Assembly (NCBI GenBank): GCA_028753945.1
Contig: JAPNXP010000001.1
Location: 6,376,501 to 6,440,500, forward strand
Source: Hexactinellida sp. DTS-2022
Taxonomy: Eukaryota; Porifera; Hexactinellida
Direction of reading: 5' to 3'
DNA length: 64,000 bases
Shown piece by piece: positions 10,261 to 22,060 of this stretch. How positions within the stretch are numbered: position 1 is the stretch's first letter; each line of letters opens with the position of its first letter. The position numbers were made by a program, and so were the translations under genes. The notes under the pieces are model-generated. The model searched no databases, was not told the origin of the DNA, and was given only the letters and a program-made list of their open reading frames with translations.

Positions 10261-13200
10261 AAATAATTCGCATGGGTTGGTTGGAGCTGGGTGAAAATCC
10301 AACACGCATTTTAAAAATGCTGAGTCATCACAGATTATATTCAACTGAAACTTGAATATCTCTCAAATGAAGTGAGCAAAATGGAAACTTCCACCACTCT
10401 AAGGGTCGTTGCCTACTGAAACACCTTTATGTAATAATGTAACACCTTCATAGTGATGATGACTAGGCGAAAAAAAATCCAAATTGCAGCTTGTGCCGAC
10501 AGCATGTTCCATTGGAGGCACTATCAATAAACCACCAACAAAATATAGTGCCACCCAAGGAACATGCGTCGGCACAGGCTGCAATTTTGGATTTTTACTG
10601 TGCCGACTATACTATAGTATAGTGGCCCAGTTCTAATCTTACTGCCTTGGTTATTGGTCCGTAGCCTCTCTACTGAATAGAGTTTAATTAACTAAGGACT
10701 GAAATTTTCAGGATAGGTGTCTCATGGGTTACAGATGTGCACCTGGGGTCACGATTTATTAATTTCGACTTGGGAAAATTTTTAACGGGACTTTAAGCTT
10801 TTTTTGTCCCATAAGAAAATACATGCAATAACAAGAAATTTTTTTTAATCATTAGTATCAGAAAACTATTTTGCAACTGATAGCTCTTCACGACTTTTTA
10901 AAACTGTCCTCATTTTCCTGATAACTAGGCTCAAAGTTGCCACAATACACCCTTAACTTTATAAAATCGTAAATTCATTAATATTCAATTATGCAATCAT
11001 TTCGTGGTTTCAATGAAATAAACTATTTATGAATAATTCAATTGATTCAGTGTTATTTCGATTCAAGTTATTGTTGATATCATAATTACAATAAAGAATT
11101 CTAGTATATATGAATAACTAACTTACATTCAATAGCTATTACTATACAAATCAATTTCTGATATCATAGTTACAATAATTTATTCTATTTATATGAATAA
11201 TTCAATTTGATTCAATAGTATATAAATCGATTTCTAATACAATAGTTGTATTAAAGTTTTCTCCTATATGAAAATTCAATTTCACTCAACAGTTATTCAA
11301 TTTCAGAACGATTTCTGATATTCAAACAATGGATTAATGAGATGGAATATCTATTTGTATAAATATTTGTCTATTTGTGTGCTTGGTGCCCGAAATGTAT
11401 TAGAGTGTAAGGGGGGGGGGTTTATATAGCATTTACGTATAATTGAAATATAAACTTAATCCCATATGTCATTCAAAGTAAGCGAGTATGCTGATTTAAT
11501 TTTAAAACGATGACTGCTATACAAACAATGGATTAATGAAATGGAATATCTTTTAAATGACTATTCGTCTGTGTGCGTGTTTGGTGGTCGAATTGTATTA
11601 GAGTGATAGGGGGTTATAATAGAAATATAAACTAGATCCCCTTTGTCATTCTAAGTAAACAAGTATGCTGATTTCCAATTTTAAACAGTATATTAATATT
11701 CAATGGATTAAAGCAAATTAAATTTAATTGGAAATTTGTTTACTTAACTCAACTCAACTCACATTGCTAAAATAATTAGCTATTTATATCTTTTATTATC
11801 TATACATAATGAATGAATGGCATTAAACCCAAGATGGTTCAAGATAGAAATAATATATAATCAACAATGGTTCCTTTGTCCCGTACAACTTGTTAAATGA
11901 GACTAAACACAATGAGGCGTTCATGACATGGCGAAAAAATCCAAAATTGCAGCTGTGCCGACAGCGTGTTCCTTTGGAGGCACTATCAATAAACCACCAC
12001 CAAAATATAGTGCCACAAAAGGAACATGCGTCGGCACAGCTGCAATTTTGGATTTTATTATTATTATCCTTCCGTATCCTCTCCACAGAACAGAGTTTAA
12101 TTAACTAAGAGCCCAAATTTTCAGGATATGTGTCTCATGGGTTACAGATGTGCACCTGGGGTCACGATTTTTTATTAGTTTTTTTTGGACACATTTTTGC
12201 ACCTGTTTAATATTGAAACAGGAACAATAAATAGTACCCGAAAATTAAATTTATATGCATTCGATAGAGAATTAAATTCTACATCTTTTCACAGTGCACG
12301 AATTTTAAAATTGTACTTAGTTTGTGCCACAATTGAGTTGCAAGTTTCCTTTGTTTACTAACACTTCAGTTCAATTGAAAGTGTTAAATCTAATTCTATT
12401 GTTTCAACTCGTTATTATTATATTGATTCAACTTGTGAGATCGAGTAGGCTTCTATTTTCCAATTGAAAACTAAGATTCTACATTCCATAACAACGACAG
12501 ATTATGTGATTATATTTACTTCGTGAATATTCTTGCACAATGGATACATGACATATTTAATTCTAATTAATTCGCTCTGTGTTTAACTTATAGAGACGGT
12601 TCCAATTAGATTATTGGGGTTATCGAGTGCGCTGAATTCAAATATTATAATTTAATTTAATTAAAATTAATAATAATTACAAATAGTTGAACTTCATTTA
12701 TTTTGCTATACATAATAATGGTGTTTAATTATTAATAAATTAATAATTATTTATACTGATTTGATAAATAGCATTAATCTCAGAGATTATACAAGATAGA
12801 GACAAACTTCCAATGTATCAATTGATCCTTATGCCACGTAGCACCTCTGCAAATATGTCTTGACACCTTGAGGTGTTAATGACATCGTAAAAAAATGAGT
12901 TTTGACAATTTTGTGAATTCTATATTTCGAATGGGTTGGTTGGCGTTGGGTAATCACCCAACACGCACATAAAAAATGCTGACTCATCACTTATTATATT
13001 CCACTGAAACTTGAATATCTTTGAAATGAAGTGAGCTAAAACGAAACTTCCAACTCACTAAGGGTAGTTGCCTTTTGAAACACCTTTTTGAAATAATTTA
13101 ACACCTTCATAGTGATGATGACATGGCGAAAGAAAATCCAAAATTCAGCTGTGCCGACAGCATGTTCATTTGGAGGTACTATCAATAAACCACCACCAAA

Positions 13201-13316
13201 ATATAGTGCCACCAATTGCACCAAAGGAACATGCGTCGGCACAGCTGCAATTTTGGATTTTTTATATAAATATTGCGTTATTACAAAGTTGCTTTTAGTA
13301 TCCAGGAAGCATTATT

Positions 13317-13360
13317 GCTAACGAGCCCTTTTTGGTCGCTTCGCAACTTTGCTTACATCA
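13317..13360 (-). mobile_element. Helitron-like 3' terminal remnant
   Basis: On the minus strand the sequence ends AGGGCTCGT, preceded by GCGAAGCGACC, like the termini at 21830, 24851, 36920 and 51771. Only the terminus remains next to array 1. Confidence 0.4.
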
Positions 13361-13410
13361 AAATAACTGTTCATTGTGAATGAGTTAAACCTGTGGATAC
13401 TATATTATAT

Positions 13411-15246
13411 GGATAGCGGAACTTTCGTCCCGCGGAAATTTCGTCCCCGAATTTTCGTCCCTGGAATTTTCGTCCCCGGAATTTGTTTTTTTTCGTGTCT
13501 TGCATTAACATTCGGTTTTGTAAGAAACCTTTTAATTAGTGTTACATATAACGATTGAAAGGTGATAGTATACATCTGAACAATTGAATGGCTGAATGTG
13601 GGCAGCCAAACAATCTTAATGAAAATAAACACAACGCTATGAAACATTATAAATAAACTTGATTTCAATAGATAGATATAATATTTCGTGTAAACTTTCA
13701 TTCCCATTTGCAACATGGCATTTCCACTCACAATTGAATTAATCAAGAGTACGAGAGGTAAAAATAAAGCGACACTCGAAGGGTTTGCTTATACTTTGAC
13801 TAAGTCATCAGTAGATGTTCAACAGGGGTATGTGAAAAGCGAGGGGTTTGTAAATCACGTCTGCATACGAAAAAAATGATGTAGTTATGCCGAAATCCTT
13901 GGAAGAGATTCATTCAAGTCATACACATGGATCGGATCTGCACGCATTGGAATGATTAGAGGATACATTTACGTGAAAGAACGTTCATTTAACTCCGAGG
14001 AAAGTACCAGGGCCATACTGTCAAATGGAATTGAGAAAATGAGTTCTTCAAGCATAGCACAACTCCCTAAATTGACCTCTGTGAAGAGAACCATTCGTAA
14101 GCGCAAGAGTGTTTCTGAAATAAGCTGTGGTAATCCAACATGTGCTGCCGAAATACAAATCCCACAAAAATACAAAGTGACATTAAAAGATGAGCCATTT
14201 TTACTTTATGATTCAGGCTATGGTGATAATAATCGTATGATAATTTTTTCTGCTCCTAAATTCTTTTCGATTCTCAAAGAATCAAATACCTGGTTTGCAG
14301 ACGGGACATTTAAAGTTGTTCCCGAATATTTTTTCCAATTATATACCATACACGCTGAAAAGGATGGTTTCGTTTTTCCTTGTATTTTTGCTCTACTGCC
14401 GAATAAAAAGGAATCTACTTACAACACACTGCTTCGCAAATTACTTGAAATTAAACCCGACTTGAACCCTAAAACTGTCATGGTTGATTCTGAGAAGGCA
14501 GCGATCAACTCATTCGAAAATAATTTTATTGCAATGATTTCTGGATGTTTTTTCCACCTTTCCCAAAATATATGGAGGAAAATTCAAAGTGAAGGATTGA
14601 CTGTTCAATGCCGATGGCGAACTTCAAATTAAATTGAGAATGCTCATGTGTCTTGCTTTCGTCCCTGAGCAAGATGTTCCTGATTGCTTTATTAGCCTGA
14701 TGACAGAATTCCCGGAGCAAGCGATCGCTGTTGCACAATATTTTGAGGATACGTACATTGGAAAACGGCTCCATGATCAAAGTAGACGAATCCCCCAATT
14801 CCCCATTAGAATTTGGAGCATGTATCAAAGGGTCAAAGAACATCTAGCCCGCACTACAAATAATGTTGAAGGATGGCATAATGCATTTCAGACCAGTATT
14901 GCCTGCTCCCACCCTACAATCTGTAAATTACTTAAAGTATTGCAGCGTGAACAGTTGCTTCAGGAAGCAATTTTAACAAAATGGGAGGCTGGTGAGACAA
15001 GGGTTCACACAAAGAAGGAAATTGACCGCAATGAGTTCATTCAAGCACTCGTATCCGATTATGAAAATCGAGATACTTTAACTTACTTTAGGGGTATTGC
15101 CTACAACTTCAGCTTTTAATTACTTATTTTCGTTTGTATACTCAATTATTAATTAAACTATATTAAATTACGTCATTTCCTAAGGGGACCATACCGGGGA
15201 CGAAAATTCCGGGACGAAAATTCCAGGGACGGAAGTTCCGCCATTC
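13411..15246 (+). mobile_element. MULE (Mutator-like) transposon with exact 9-bp TSD
   Basis: Imperfect terminal repeats begin GGATAGCGGAACTTTCGTCC on the left and GAATGGCGGAACTTCCGTCC on the right, read inward. Each contains three or four copies of a TTTCGTCCC word. The 9-bp sequence ATATTATAT is duplicated exactly at 13402-13410 and 15247-15255, the diagnostic length for Mutator-like elements. The interior holds the transposase gene described separately. A decayed relative occupies 28262-30798. Confidence 0.9.
13715..15119 (+). pseudogene. MULE transposase with FLYWCH-like N-terminus, frameshifted
   Basis: The likely start is the ATG at 13715 (MAFPLTIELIKSTRGKNK), which opens a FLYWCH-like zinc-binding module ending near SHTHGSDLHA (about 13915-13945). 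The MULE catalytic domain follows: TWFADGTFK (about 14289), HAEKDGFVFP, MVDSEKAA (about 14480) and CFFHLSQNIW (about 14547). The C-terminal part (14634-15119) carries TTNNVEGWHNAF. The reading frame changes around 13850-13950 and near 14600, so no single protein can be read. Either the copy is recently dead, or there are sequencing errors or very short introns. The Mutator identity is supported by the 9-bp TSD. Confidence 0.85.
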
Positions 15247-16084
15247 ATATTATATATGTGTATAATATGTAAAACGTATTGGTTTTGTATCCTTGATTTG
15301 AATAACTTCATTACATTCAATTTCAATTAGCTGTTTTATAACTTATTGTATCATAGTAAGCTTGCCTCTAGATATTACTTTTCTTAATTTAGCACTTTTG
15401 TATTTATAAATCTGACTGAAAACTGTCAATGATAAATCAATGTATTAAATATAGATAGATAATTCGATTCGACTCAATCGCTTAATATCAAGTTAGTGTT
15501 ACTAGTAGGCTTCTGATGATAAATCAACATTTAGGAATAATTAAATTACTAATCACTTTCAGTTCTACAACGTGTGATTAGTTGGTATTTCCCCAATTTT
15601 TCAGAAGATTACAATCGTCACTATGTAGGATTAAAGTGATTAGTAATTCAAAAAAGTAAAACTATGAAAGAGTTTTCAATCCTCAGGTTATCCGACTATA
15701 AATTAATACCAATACTGTCATTCAGATAGGGCAAGTTCCTAGTTGCCATTGGGAAGTTTATATTTAGGAAAAGTTATATAAGTTATATAAGTTATCACTA
15801 CCAAAGCTGCAGGGGCGGCTCAAGCGGCCAGGCCGGTCAGGCCATGGCCTGACAACTCTTACGTAACTATATGTTTACGACCTAGAGACGTATAAAGAAC
15901 TTAGTAGTTCAATATAGAAAACATTAAAAAATTAAAATTTCCCATCTTCTTGTGCATCCCTGGTACATCTACTGTCAGGCCATATATAGAGTAGGCTATG
16001 GGTTGAGTTAATTTTTAATGCTGCCAAGTTATAGAGGTATACATAGTATTGTATTTATATGCAACTATAAAGATATTACATGAA
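15247..16084. other. Non-coding; small palindrome and a P-like end
   Basis: I see no gene. A small inverted repeat pairs TTACTAATCACTTT (about 15545) with AAAGTGATTAGTAA (about 15634). At 15950-15999 the sequence GTCAGGCCATATATAGAGTA, followed by GGCTATG, is shared with 57414-57451. Reversed it begins CATAGCCTACT, like the P-type foldback element at 65, so it is probably a P-like right end. Confidence 0.5.
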
Positions 16085-18170
16085 TTATTCTCTAATTAAC
16101 CTCAAGAATAGCTCATCATTCGTTAGATGACCGGTTTTTTGTTTTTGTTCGAGTTCTATGTTTATCCTCTGTAAGAATGAAACATAATTACTCTGACAGA
16201 GGAGACGCACGAACACATCGCGGATATTATCCTCGAAGTTTGTTTTTCGTGCCAATAACTCGCGGTATCTTCTTATGTGCTTGTTGCACGATTCCAAGCC
16301 ATCTTCGGAAAAAACTTTCATTCCTCTTCCTTCATTAAATCTTGACATTAATTCTACTGAGTGAGCTAAAATCTTATGGAGCGTTGGTGTGACATTGGCC
16401 CAAGAAAAGTGATCAATGATAAGTTGGTAAGTGTCCTTGCAATGAGTTTCTAATGTTTCCTCGTTAATAGTATTGTCGCTGTTGTAAATCCTGAGAATGA
16501 CACCAAGATTCGAGTGAATGGTGGTAAACGACTGTCTGCAATCATTCGGTAACAAGGTCACAACCCATCGGAGATAACTATTTGTTTCATCGCACTTTCC
16601 AGAAAACACTGCCTTGCCACGTTTCCAGTGGTTGATGTTCCCCCTTGACTATTTGGAAAGTCGATCCTAATTCCCGTTTTCTCTTGTAAGAAATCGCGAA
16701 CAAATGCTTTAGAAGTTTCGATTTTGGAAGACGTAGGTGACCATTTTCTTACTCCTGCATGAAGGTGGTAAACAAGGTTCATCAACCAAGAAAATATTAT
16801 AATGTATCCGTTTAATGGAGAGCTGGTAAGATATCGATTGTTGAAATTGGTCTGTGAGTAATATTGAATCGTTTCGAAGGATGTCTGGTCAAAAACTCAT
16901 CTTCGTCTACCTCAAGAAATATCTCCTTTGCTAGTTGGATGCTTCGATTAATGGGGAACCCGTGTTGGATTAAATACCTGTCTTTTAATGTTCTCTCGTA
17001 GCGGTACATAAGTGACAAGCCGCTCAACCGGCACCGTCCAGAATACCTGCCATTTTAGTATCGAACATAGCTCGTTCAACCCTCACGTTACATTTACCTT
17101 GGGGAAGCTCAAATCCGTTCGTTTGAATGTATACCGTTTCAAAATTAATGTTCTCCATTAGAAAGCGTACGTTATCTTCATTTTCTGGGACTGCAAATAA
17201 TGACAAAGGACGCACAGCAAAAGGAGAGTTAGGTACGGGATTTTTCCAAATTATTTCCTTTGTATTATCCGTAATGTGTATTATTCGGAAACAAAATAAA
17301 AGGAATGTTTTAGTTGAGATATCAGGATGTTCTTGCAATTGGTTGTAGAGTCTGTGACAACCAGATCCATCTAAGCCATCAACTATTGTTATATTAATTG
17401 GGTAACGGGCATTTTGAAGGCTTTCGTCAAATTCGACCAGTTGGTGCACTGTGATATGGCGAGGATATCTCTATAAGGTATCGTGATTCCTATAGGATGG
17501 TTTAATTTGGTCACAATTTGGAGTTCGTTTAATAAATTAACCTTTGAACGGAAGAGGCTAAGCTTATTATAGGAAGATAAAATTACATTCTCCGATTTCA
17601 AGAAGCGTCGAAATTCGGTATACTTTCTCCTCCCTAAAGATAAGAAATCGAGAAGAAATGAGCAATTAGATTTACTTAGTTCACGATTAGAGGAGCCAAA
17701 AGTACCAGTTTCGACTATTTCTTTGCAAAAATCTGACACCGTATAATCCTTCTCGTCGTTTGAAATAAGCTGCAAAAGTAAGGCAGCTACTTGTTTTGCA
17801 GAGATTTTTTCAATTTCGGCATAATCTCGAACACAGTCCAAGAGACTTGACATTCTGTTTCTCTGATGCTTTACAGAACATTCAAGCAAGGGCTTCAATC
17901 GAGAACTAGGCTTTTTCCTAGATCTGAAGAAGTAGCAGTTACTGTGCATGTATGTGCAATAGATTGGCCGAAGAAGCCAAGTTTCCAAGCTTCGAGTGTT
18001 TGTCTTTTTCTGCATACTTCTCTCTCTCTTAGTAACGCCACAAATTTCATTCGGTAATGGTCAAAATACTCGTCTTGAACAGAACATTGTGCCATGAACT
18101 TACGAGTCAAGGAACTAAGGTTTTCAGAATCATTCTCTCTCAAAAAGGTGTACACTTTGTTATTGTCCAT
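16085..18170 (-). pseudogene. RAG1/Transib-like transposase, multiply frameshifted
   Basis: Six overlapping open frames on the minus strand read in order as one DDE transposase of the Transib/RAG1 group. N-terminal segment: 17895-18170. DNA-binding-like segment with GRRKYTEFRRFL: 17389-18015. First catalytic Asp in ITIVDGLDGSG (codon 17378-17380). CHLC zinc pair just after an in-frame TGA near 17030. Second Asp in STIDILPALH (16833-16835). GNVARQCF block near 16630. TPTLHKILAHS (about 16380-16405). Catalytic Glu in SEDGLESCNKHIRRYRE (16292-16294). These blocks match the order and spacing of RAG1 core. Breaks lie near 17910, 17450, 17030, 16810 and 16600, so the copy is dead. Neither CAC-type terminal repeats nor a RAG2-like partner was found nearby. 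I cannot separate RAG1-like from Transib by eye. Confidence 0.8.
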
Positions 18171-18189
18171 GAGTCTTGTAATTTCTATT

Positions 18190-19053
18190 CATAATGTAAC
18201 ATTTATTAACAAACCATAAATTATATCTTGTCAAATATAAGTGAGATTTTAGGTGATTGGGCTTACTCTTAGTTTATTTTTAAGATTGTTTGCGGGTACC
18301 TGCGGGTATAAATATATTTTTAATTACTAGAATAGATATATAACTAATAATTTATGTTTGTATTACGCTTCTCAATTCACTTCAATTTGAGATTTTGCTC
18401 TCTGATTACCTGAAAATTAGTTAAATTAATACAACTGATTGGAAAATTTGAACAGCTCATAATAGGTTTAATAAGCAAATAAATCTGCAAGAAATATCGA
18501 ATAAAGGAGAAAAAATGCATTCTAAATATGTTTACACTTTGCATTCACTATTTATAGAAAGTAACCAGGAGATTGGAATAGTCAATGGTATTTTGATAGA
18601 CGTCATTTTACACTGTAACTCAATATCATAGTCATGACTTCAGTCGAGTGTTATCGGAATGTAACCACACTCAATTTTCAAAATCAATGCGTTTTTCTAG
18701 GTTTACAACTATGCAGAATTTTATGAAGCTAAAATTACCCAAAACAAGTGATGTCAAAATTTCGAATTTTTCTCCTGGTTTGACCACTGTGCGGAAGGCA
18801 CTTAGTTTGGTACCAAGTGTCTGACCAGATTTTCTGGCCCTGAATTACTGGCTAATCCCTGTTTGGGTTCCGTTCAAATTTTACCCCCTCAAATAATTTC
18901 GCATCATTGAATTATACCGATTATGTACTATGGCTAACATATTTAGGGTGCCGTAAAATTTTAACTCTATTATAAAGTGCCGGCCAAGAAAATCCTAGAT
19001 AAATCCCTGTCCCGAGGTTACACTATTAAGCGGAGTCGACTGTAAATGAGTAA
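18190..19053. other. No gene recognised
   Basis: AT-rich non-coding sequence. Near 18950-19040 it carries short fragments resembling MITE interiors (GTGCCGGCC, GCGGAGTCGACTGTA), but no complete element could be bounded. Confidence 0.5.
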
Positions 19054-19061
19054 CCTATGCC

Positions 19062-19632
19062 CAAGCACGTAGCTAGAGTATGTAATTCAGGGGGGCAATT
19101 TCTATGTTGGGGGGGCAAGTGCAGGGAGTCGCAGGGGTTTATCTAGGTGCCGGACAGGCACCTATAGGTGCCATTCCAGCATCGGCCGAGGACCCAGGGT
19201 GCCTGCATTTTAATTCGATTTAGGTGCCGGGTTGGCACTTAATTCGATGCTGGGTGTCTGGCCAGAAATTCTGCATAAACAAATTTACCTCCTTCAAATA
19301 TTGCCGCATCATTGAATTATATCGATCATGTATTATGGCTAACACCTTTTGTGTACCTTAAAAAAAATTACCTCTATAATAAAGCGCCTGTCAAGTAATT
19401 TCTAGATAAACTCCTGCATGAACAGTTAATTTTGGGTGCCGGCCAGATTTTGTATGCTTCAAAAAGTGCCAGTCCAAAAATAGCTGGATAAAGCCCTGGG
19501 GAGTCGGGGGGGCAAGGGGGGACGAATCGCTCTATTTACTAAAACGAACACTCCCTAAATTCTCTTGGGAGGGGGCGAGATTTACTTTTGGGGGCAGTGG
19601 CCCCCCCTCTACCCCCCGTAGCTACGTGCCTG
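19062..19632. mobile_element. hAT-type MITE (CACGTAGCTA)
   Basis: The ends CAAGCACGTAGCTA and the complement of CAGGCACGTAGCTA are flanked by a perfect 8-bp duplication, CCTATGCC, at 19054-19061 and 19633-19640. G-rich runs sit just inside both ends. The interior contains repeated GGTGCCGG and GGCACCTA words that suggest a further, unresolved insertion. Confidence 0.85.
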
Positions 19633-19797
19633 CCTATGCCACCTCCAATGAGTTTATGATATTATCGCAAAGTTATGACGTCATTCTTACATTTTGTGAG
19701 AATTGCCTAAATAACTCATCATTCTTCTTCTGCGAGATAAAATCTGAAAATTTCAGAGAACATGTACATTGAGGATGCTGACATTGTTTACGCTATA

Positions 19798-20088
19798 CAG
19801 TACACCCTCGCTAATCCGAACAGAAGTGTTCCGATTCAAAAAAAATCCTGTTCCGATTAGTGAAGTAATGCATTTTTTATGGGCATCTACAAATGACAAT
19901 CTCGATAATCCGAACCAAACTTGTACAAACCTTGCTAATCCGTACTAAATATCTAGTGTATTCCTTAAAATACTTGCCTGATACTTAATTTTTATACTTC
20001 CATTGCAATTACCTATAATTACGATGTTTATCCCACTTTTATTAGAAAAATATTTGGTATCTCCTGTTCGGATTAGCGAGGGTGTTTG
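19798..20088. mobile_element. pogo-like MITE (ACACCCTCGCTAATCCGAAC)
   Basis: The ends CAGTACACCCTCGCTAATCC and the complement of CAAACACCCTCGCTAATCC are flanked by TA on each side (19796-19797, 20089-20090). Length is 291 bp. Related copies lie at 60998-61239 and about 62953-63330. Confidence 0.75.
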
Positions 20089-20090
20089 TA

Positions 20091-20799
20091 GCATCATTAT
20101 GCTGGCTCATCACTGAACTATGACGCAATCATTAATTATACTAGCAAGTCGCCTGTCGCTTTGCTGACGTAATATGGAAATATTTTCTTGATATATTTAA
20201 TACTGGATATTATTATGAATAAATTAAGTGAAAGTGTTCCCTATGTACACAGGTGACTTATTATATATTATTGTTCATTATAGCTAACCACACTTACAAA
20301 ACTTCTTTGTATACTACATTTCGGGTGTATTATACATTTGTTATCCTTGGATGTAGTATACACTCTTCTTTATCTTCATCGAAATTTATGGATTAAGTCG
20401 GCAAACGCACTCAGAATCAATGCGTCTCCTTTTCAGAATATTGTTATTGGAGGCATTCTCAGCTGCACGGAATGCAGGATTAGGTCAATGTTAATGGTAA
20501 TATAGTTTCAGCTCCACACGAAGTATATCTGAGGATGTGGGCGAGAGGCATCTCAAAATCAAATATCTCTATTTTTTGATGGCATAATTTAATATTTCGC
20601 TTAGCAAATATTCTAATTTATGAGTACTTTTATAAACTATGCAATCGTTGGTACAATGCTTGTCATAATATCTGCTTTTGTTACTACATAACTAATTATG
20701 GTTATTTTAATTAAAGTGGGTTAATAGTTAATCTTAGCACAAAATTGGCAATAATTACAAGACAGTTCTAGAGAACCACTAACACTGGCCTAAGAGAAT
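20091..20799. other. No gene recognised
   Basis: AT-rich sequence without a credible ORF, RNA gene or bounded repeat. Confidence 0.5.
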
Positions 20800-20937
20800 A
20801 TGGGCCGGCGGAAGCAGTTATAAAGTGGTCAGGCCATGATTGGCCGGCCTAACTAGTGACATAAGAGTGGTCAGGCTATTGGCCTGGCCACTTAATAAAA
20901 GTGGTCAGGCCATGGCCTGACCGCTTCCGCCACCCCT
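20800..20937. mobile_element. GC-rich MITE (GGCGGAAGC family)
   Basis: The stretch runs from GGGCCGGCGGAAGC to GCTTCCGCCACCCC and holds three copies of a GTGGTCAGGCCAT or GTCAGGC word. Similar ends occur at 15810, 49555 and 44772. Its TSD could not be assigned. Confidence 0.5.
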
Positions 20938-21224
20938 GATATCAGAGATTTTACAAGAATCTGGACCAAAATATACCGTATATACTCGAATAATAGCCCC
21001 CAAAGTAGCAAATAAAATTATTATGCTGCCTGGAGTAAACATCTCTATCTAATATAAGCCTCACTACGATAATCAACCGACTATAGTAAATAAATTGGAA
21101 TGAAATGTAATAATTCCGAAAATTCCCATTTTTTTCCCCCAAATGGCGAAAAAAACTATACTCCAATGCATATGGAATGTTTTACTGCAATTGGAAGTAT
21201 ATGCAAATGGACATTTTATAATTA

Positions 21225-21741
21225 TAGCGCGCTTCGCTTGCTAGGTCGCTTCGCAGCAGAACACAACCACACACCAACCGCTTGGCGGTTGATGTGTGGT
21301 TTATACACCTCTAACATTGATTATAAAGCGTGAATAGGCCTAAATAGTCAAATTTAACAATGTGAAATTTTAATGATTACGTCATCACGTCATAATGAGT
21401 AAGCATATTGGTGATCTGGTGTGACCACGTGTCCGCATAATTAATGTACATATTCTATTAAATTTTCAGATTTTTATCTCTTAGAGGGCGCGAATTATGT
21501 GCGATTAAGTGAATTTTCAGGGTTCTCGAAATGTGACAATGACGTCATAACTTGTCGAGGTGTGAGAAATTTTGAGTGGAAACCTCAACTTGTTGGCGGG
21601 TGCCAAAAGTTACCCCTCCCTATATATCAAAAATCTCATTTGGAAACCGACCACTTTCTTCAATCAACTCGGAACATACAGACAAATATATATATATATA
21701 CACATATACACACACCCAGGCTTGTGTTTTAATAGTATAGA
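21225..21741 (-). mobile_element. Non-autonomous Helitron
   Basis: On the minus strand it starts TCTATACTATTAAAACAC directly after an A, as Helitrons do. It ends near GCGAAGCGCGCTA, after a stem with CCTAGCAAGCG. A GC-rich hairpin (CACACACCAACCGCTTGGCG and its partner) lies about 60-90 bases inside the 3' end. No TSD is present. Relatives lie at 32354-33000 and 48016-48330. Confidence 0.7.
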
Positions 21742-21788
21742 TACACATTATAGTATAGATAGTAGATACACATCATTATACAAATTAT

Positions 21789-21831
21789 CGTATTATTAAA
21801 AGAGCATACACACTGCTCTTTTAATAATACG
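21789..21831. repeat. Perfect 18-bp-arm hairpin
   Basis: CGTATTATTAAAAGAGCA and its exact complement flank a short TACACAC loop. The right arm abuts a Helitron-like 3' end (ACGAGCCC at 21829). The hairpin may have formed by insertion next to a terminus of the same type. Confidence 0.75.
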
Positions 21832-22060
21832 AGCCCTTCGGTCTCGGTCGATTTGCGACGGATCACTCTCTCACAAGTCGCTCCGCGACGGATCACTCTC
21901 TCACAAAAGTCGCTTCGCGAATTTTGTTCGTTCATGTTAGGCACTACGCGATACGATTAACGGCCGCTTCGCGGCCTTTCCCTCCCCGAAAGCAATCACA
22001 TTAATAATGAGTTTACCTGTGGCTAGTGAATTACACACTATTACTTAATAACGCGCCAAA
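21830..22060 (-). mobile_element. Helitron-like 3' region
   Basis: Minus-strand terminus ending GACCGAAGGGCTCG-T, with GCGAAGCGAC and GGCCGCGAAGCGGCCG stems upstream. It shares these blocks with 24851, 36920 and 51771. The 5' end of this copy was not found. A 37-bp block (ATCACTCTCTCACAA) is duplicated within it. Confidence 0.5.

Larger units (their letters stand above)
6744..13262 (+). mobile_element. Array 1 of a hairpin-terminated element, head to tail
   Basis: Four related units follow each other on the plus strand: about 7170-8429, 8436-10596, 10597-12057 and 12058-13262. Each body runs from a CTCCACAGAACAGAG stretch (7244, 8586, 10668, 12074) through CACCTTGAGGTG and GTTGGTTGG blocks to a ~125-bp hairpin. 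Hairpins lie at 8305-8429, 10474-10596, 11937-12057 and 13133-13262. At 10596 and 8429 the hairpin passes almost directly into the next ACTGTGCCGAC start motif. The unit starting at 12058 lacks that start motif. No protein is encoded. Array 2 (34353-42370) is the same family in the opposite orientation. Confidence 0.8.

Noticed and set aside
13405-13746. Minus-strand 113-codon ORF
   Set aside because: It is antisense to the MULE terminal repeat; its GTKIPGTKIRGRNFRGTKV tail is a translation of the repeated TTTCGTCCC words.
15619-15626. CACTATG heptamer as a Transib/RSS-like end
   Set aside because: No matching inverted copy at the other side of the pseudogene and no 5-bp TSD. A heptamer alone is expected by chance.
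15100-19000. RAG2-like partner next to the RAG1-like pseudogene
   Set aside because: No kelch-type repeats or PHD motif were found in any frame on either side.
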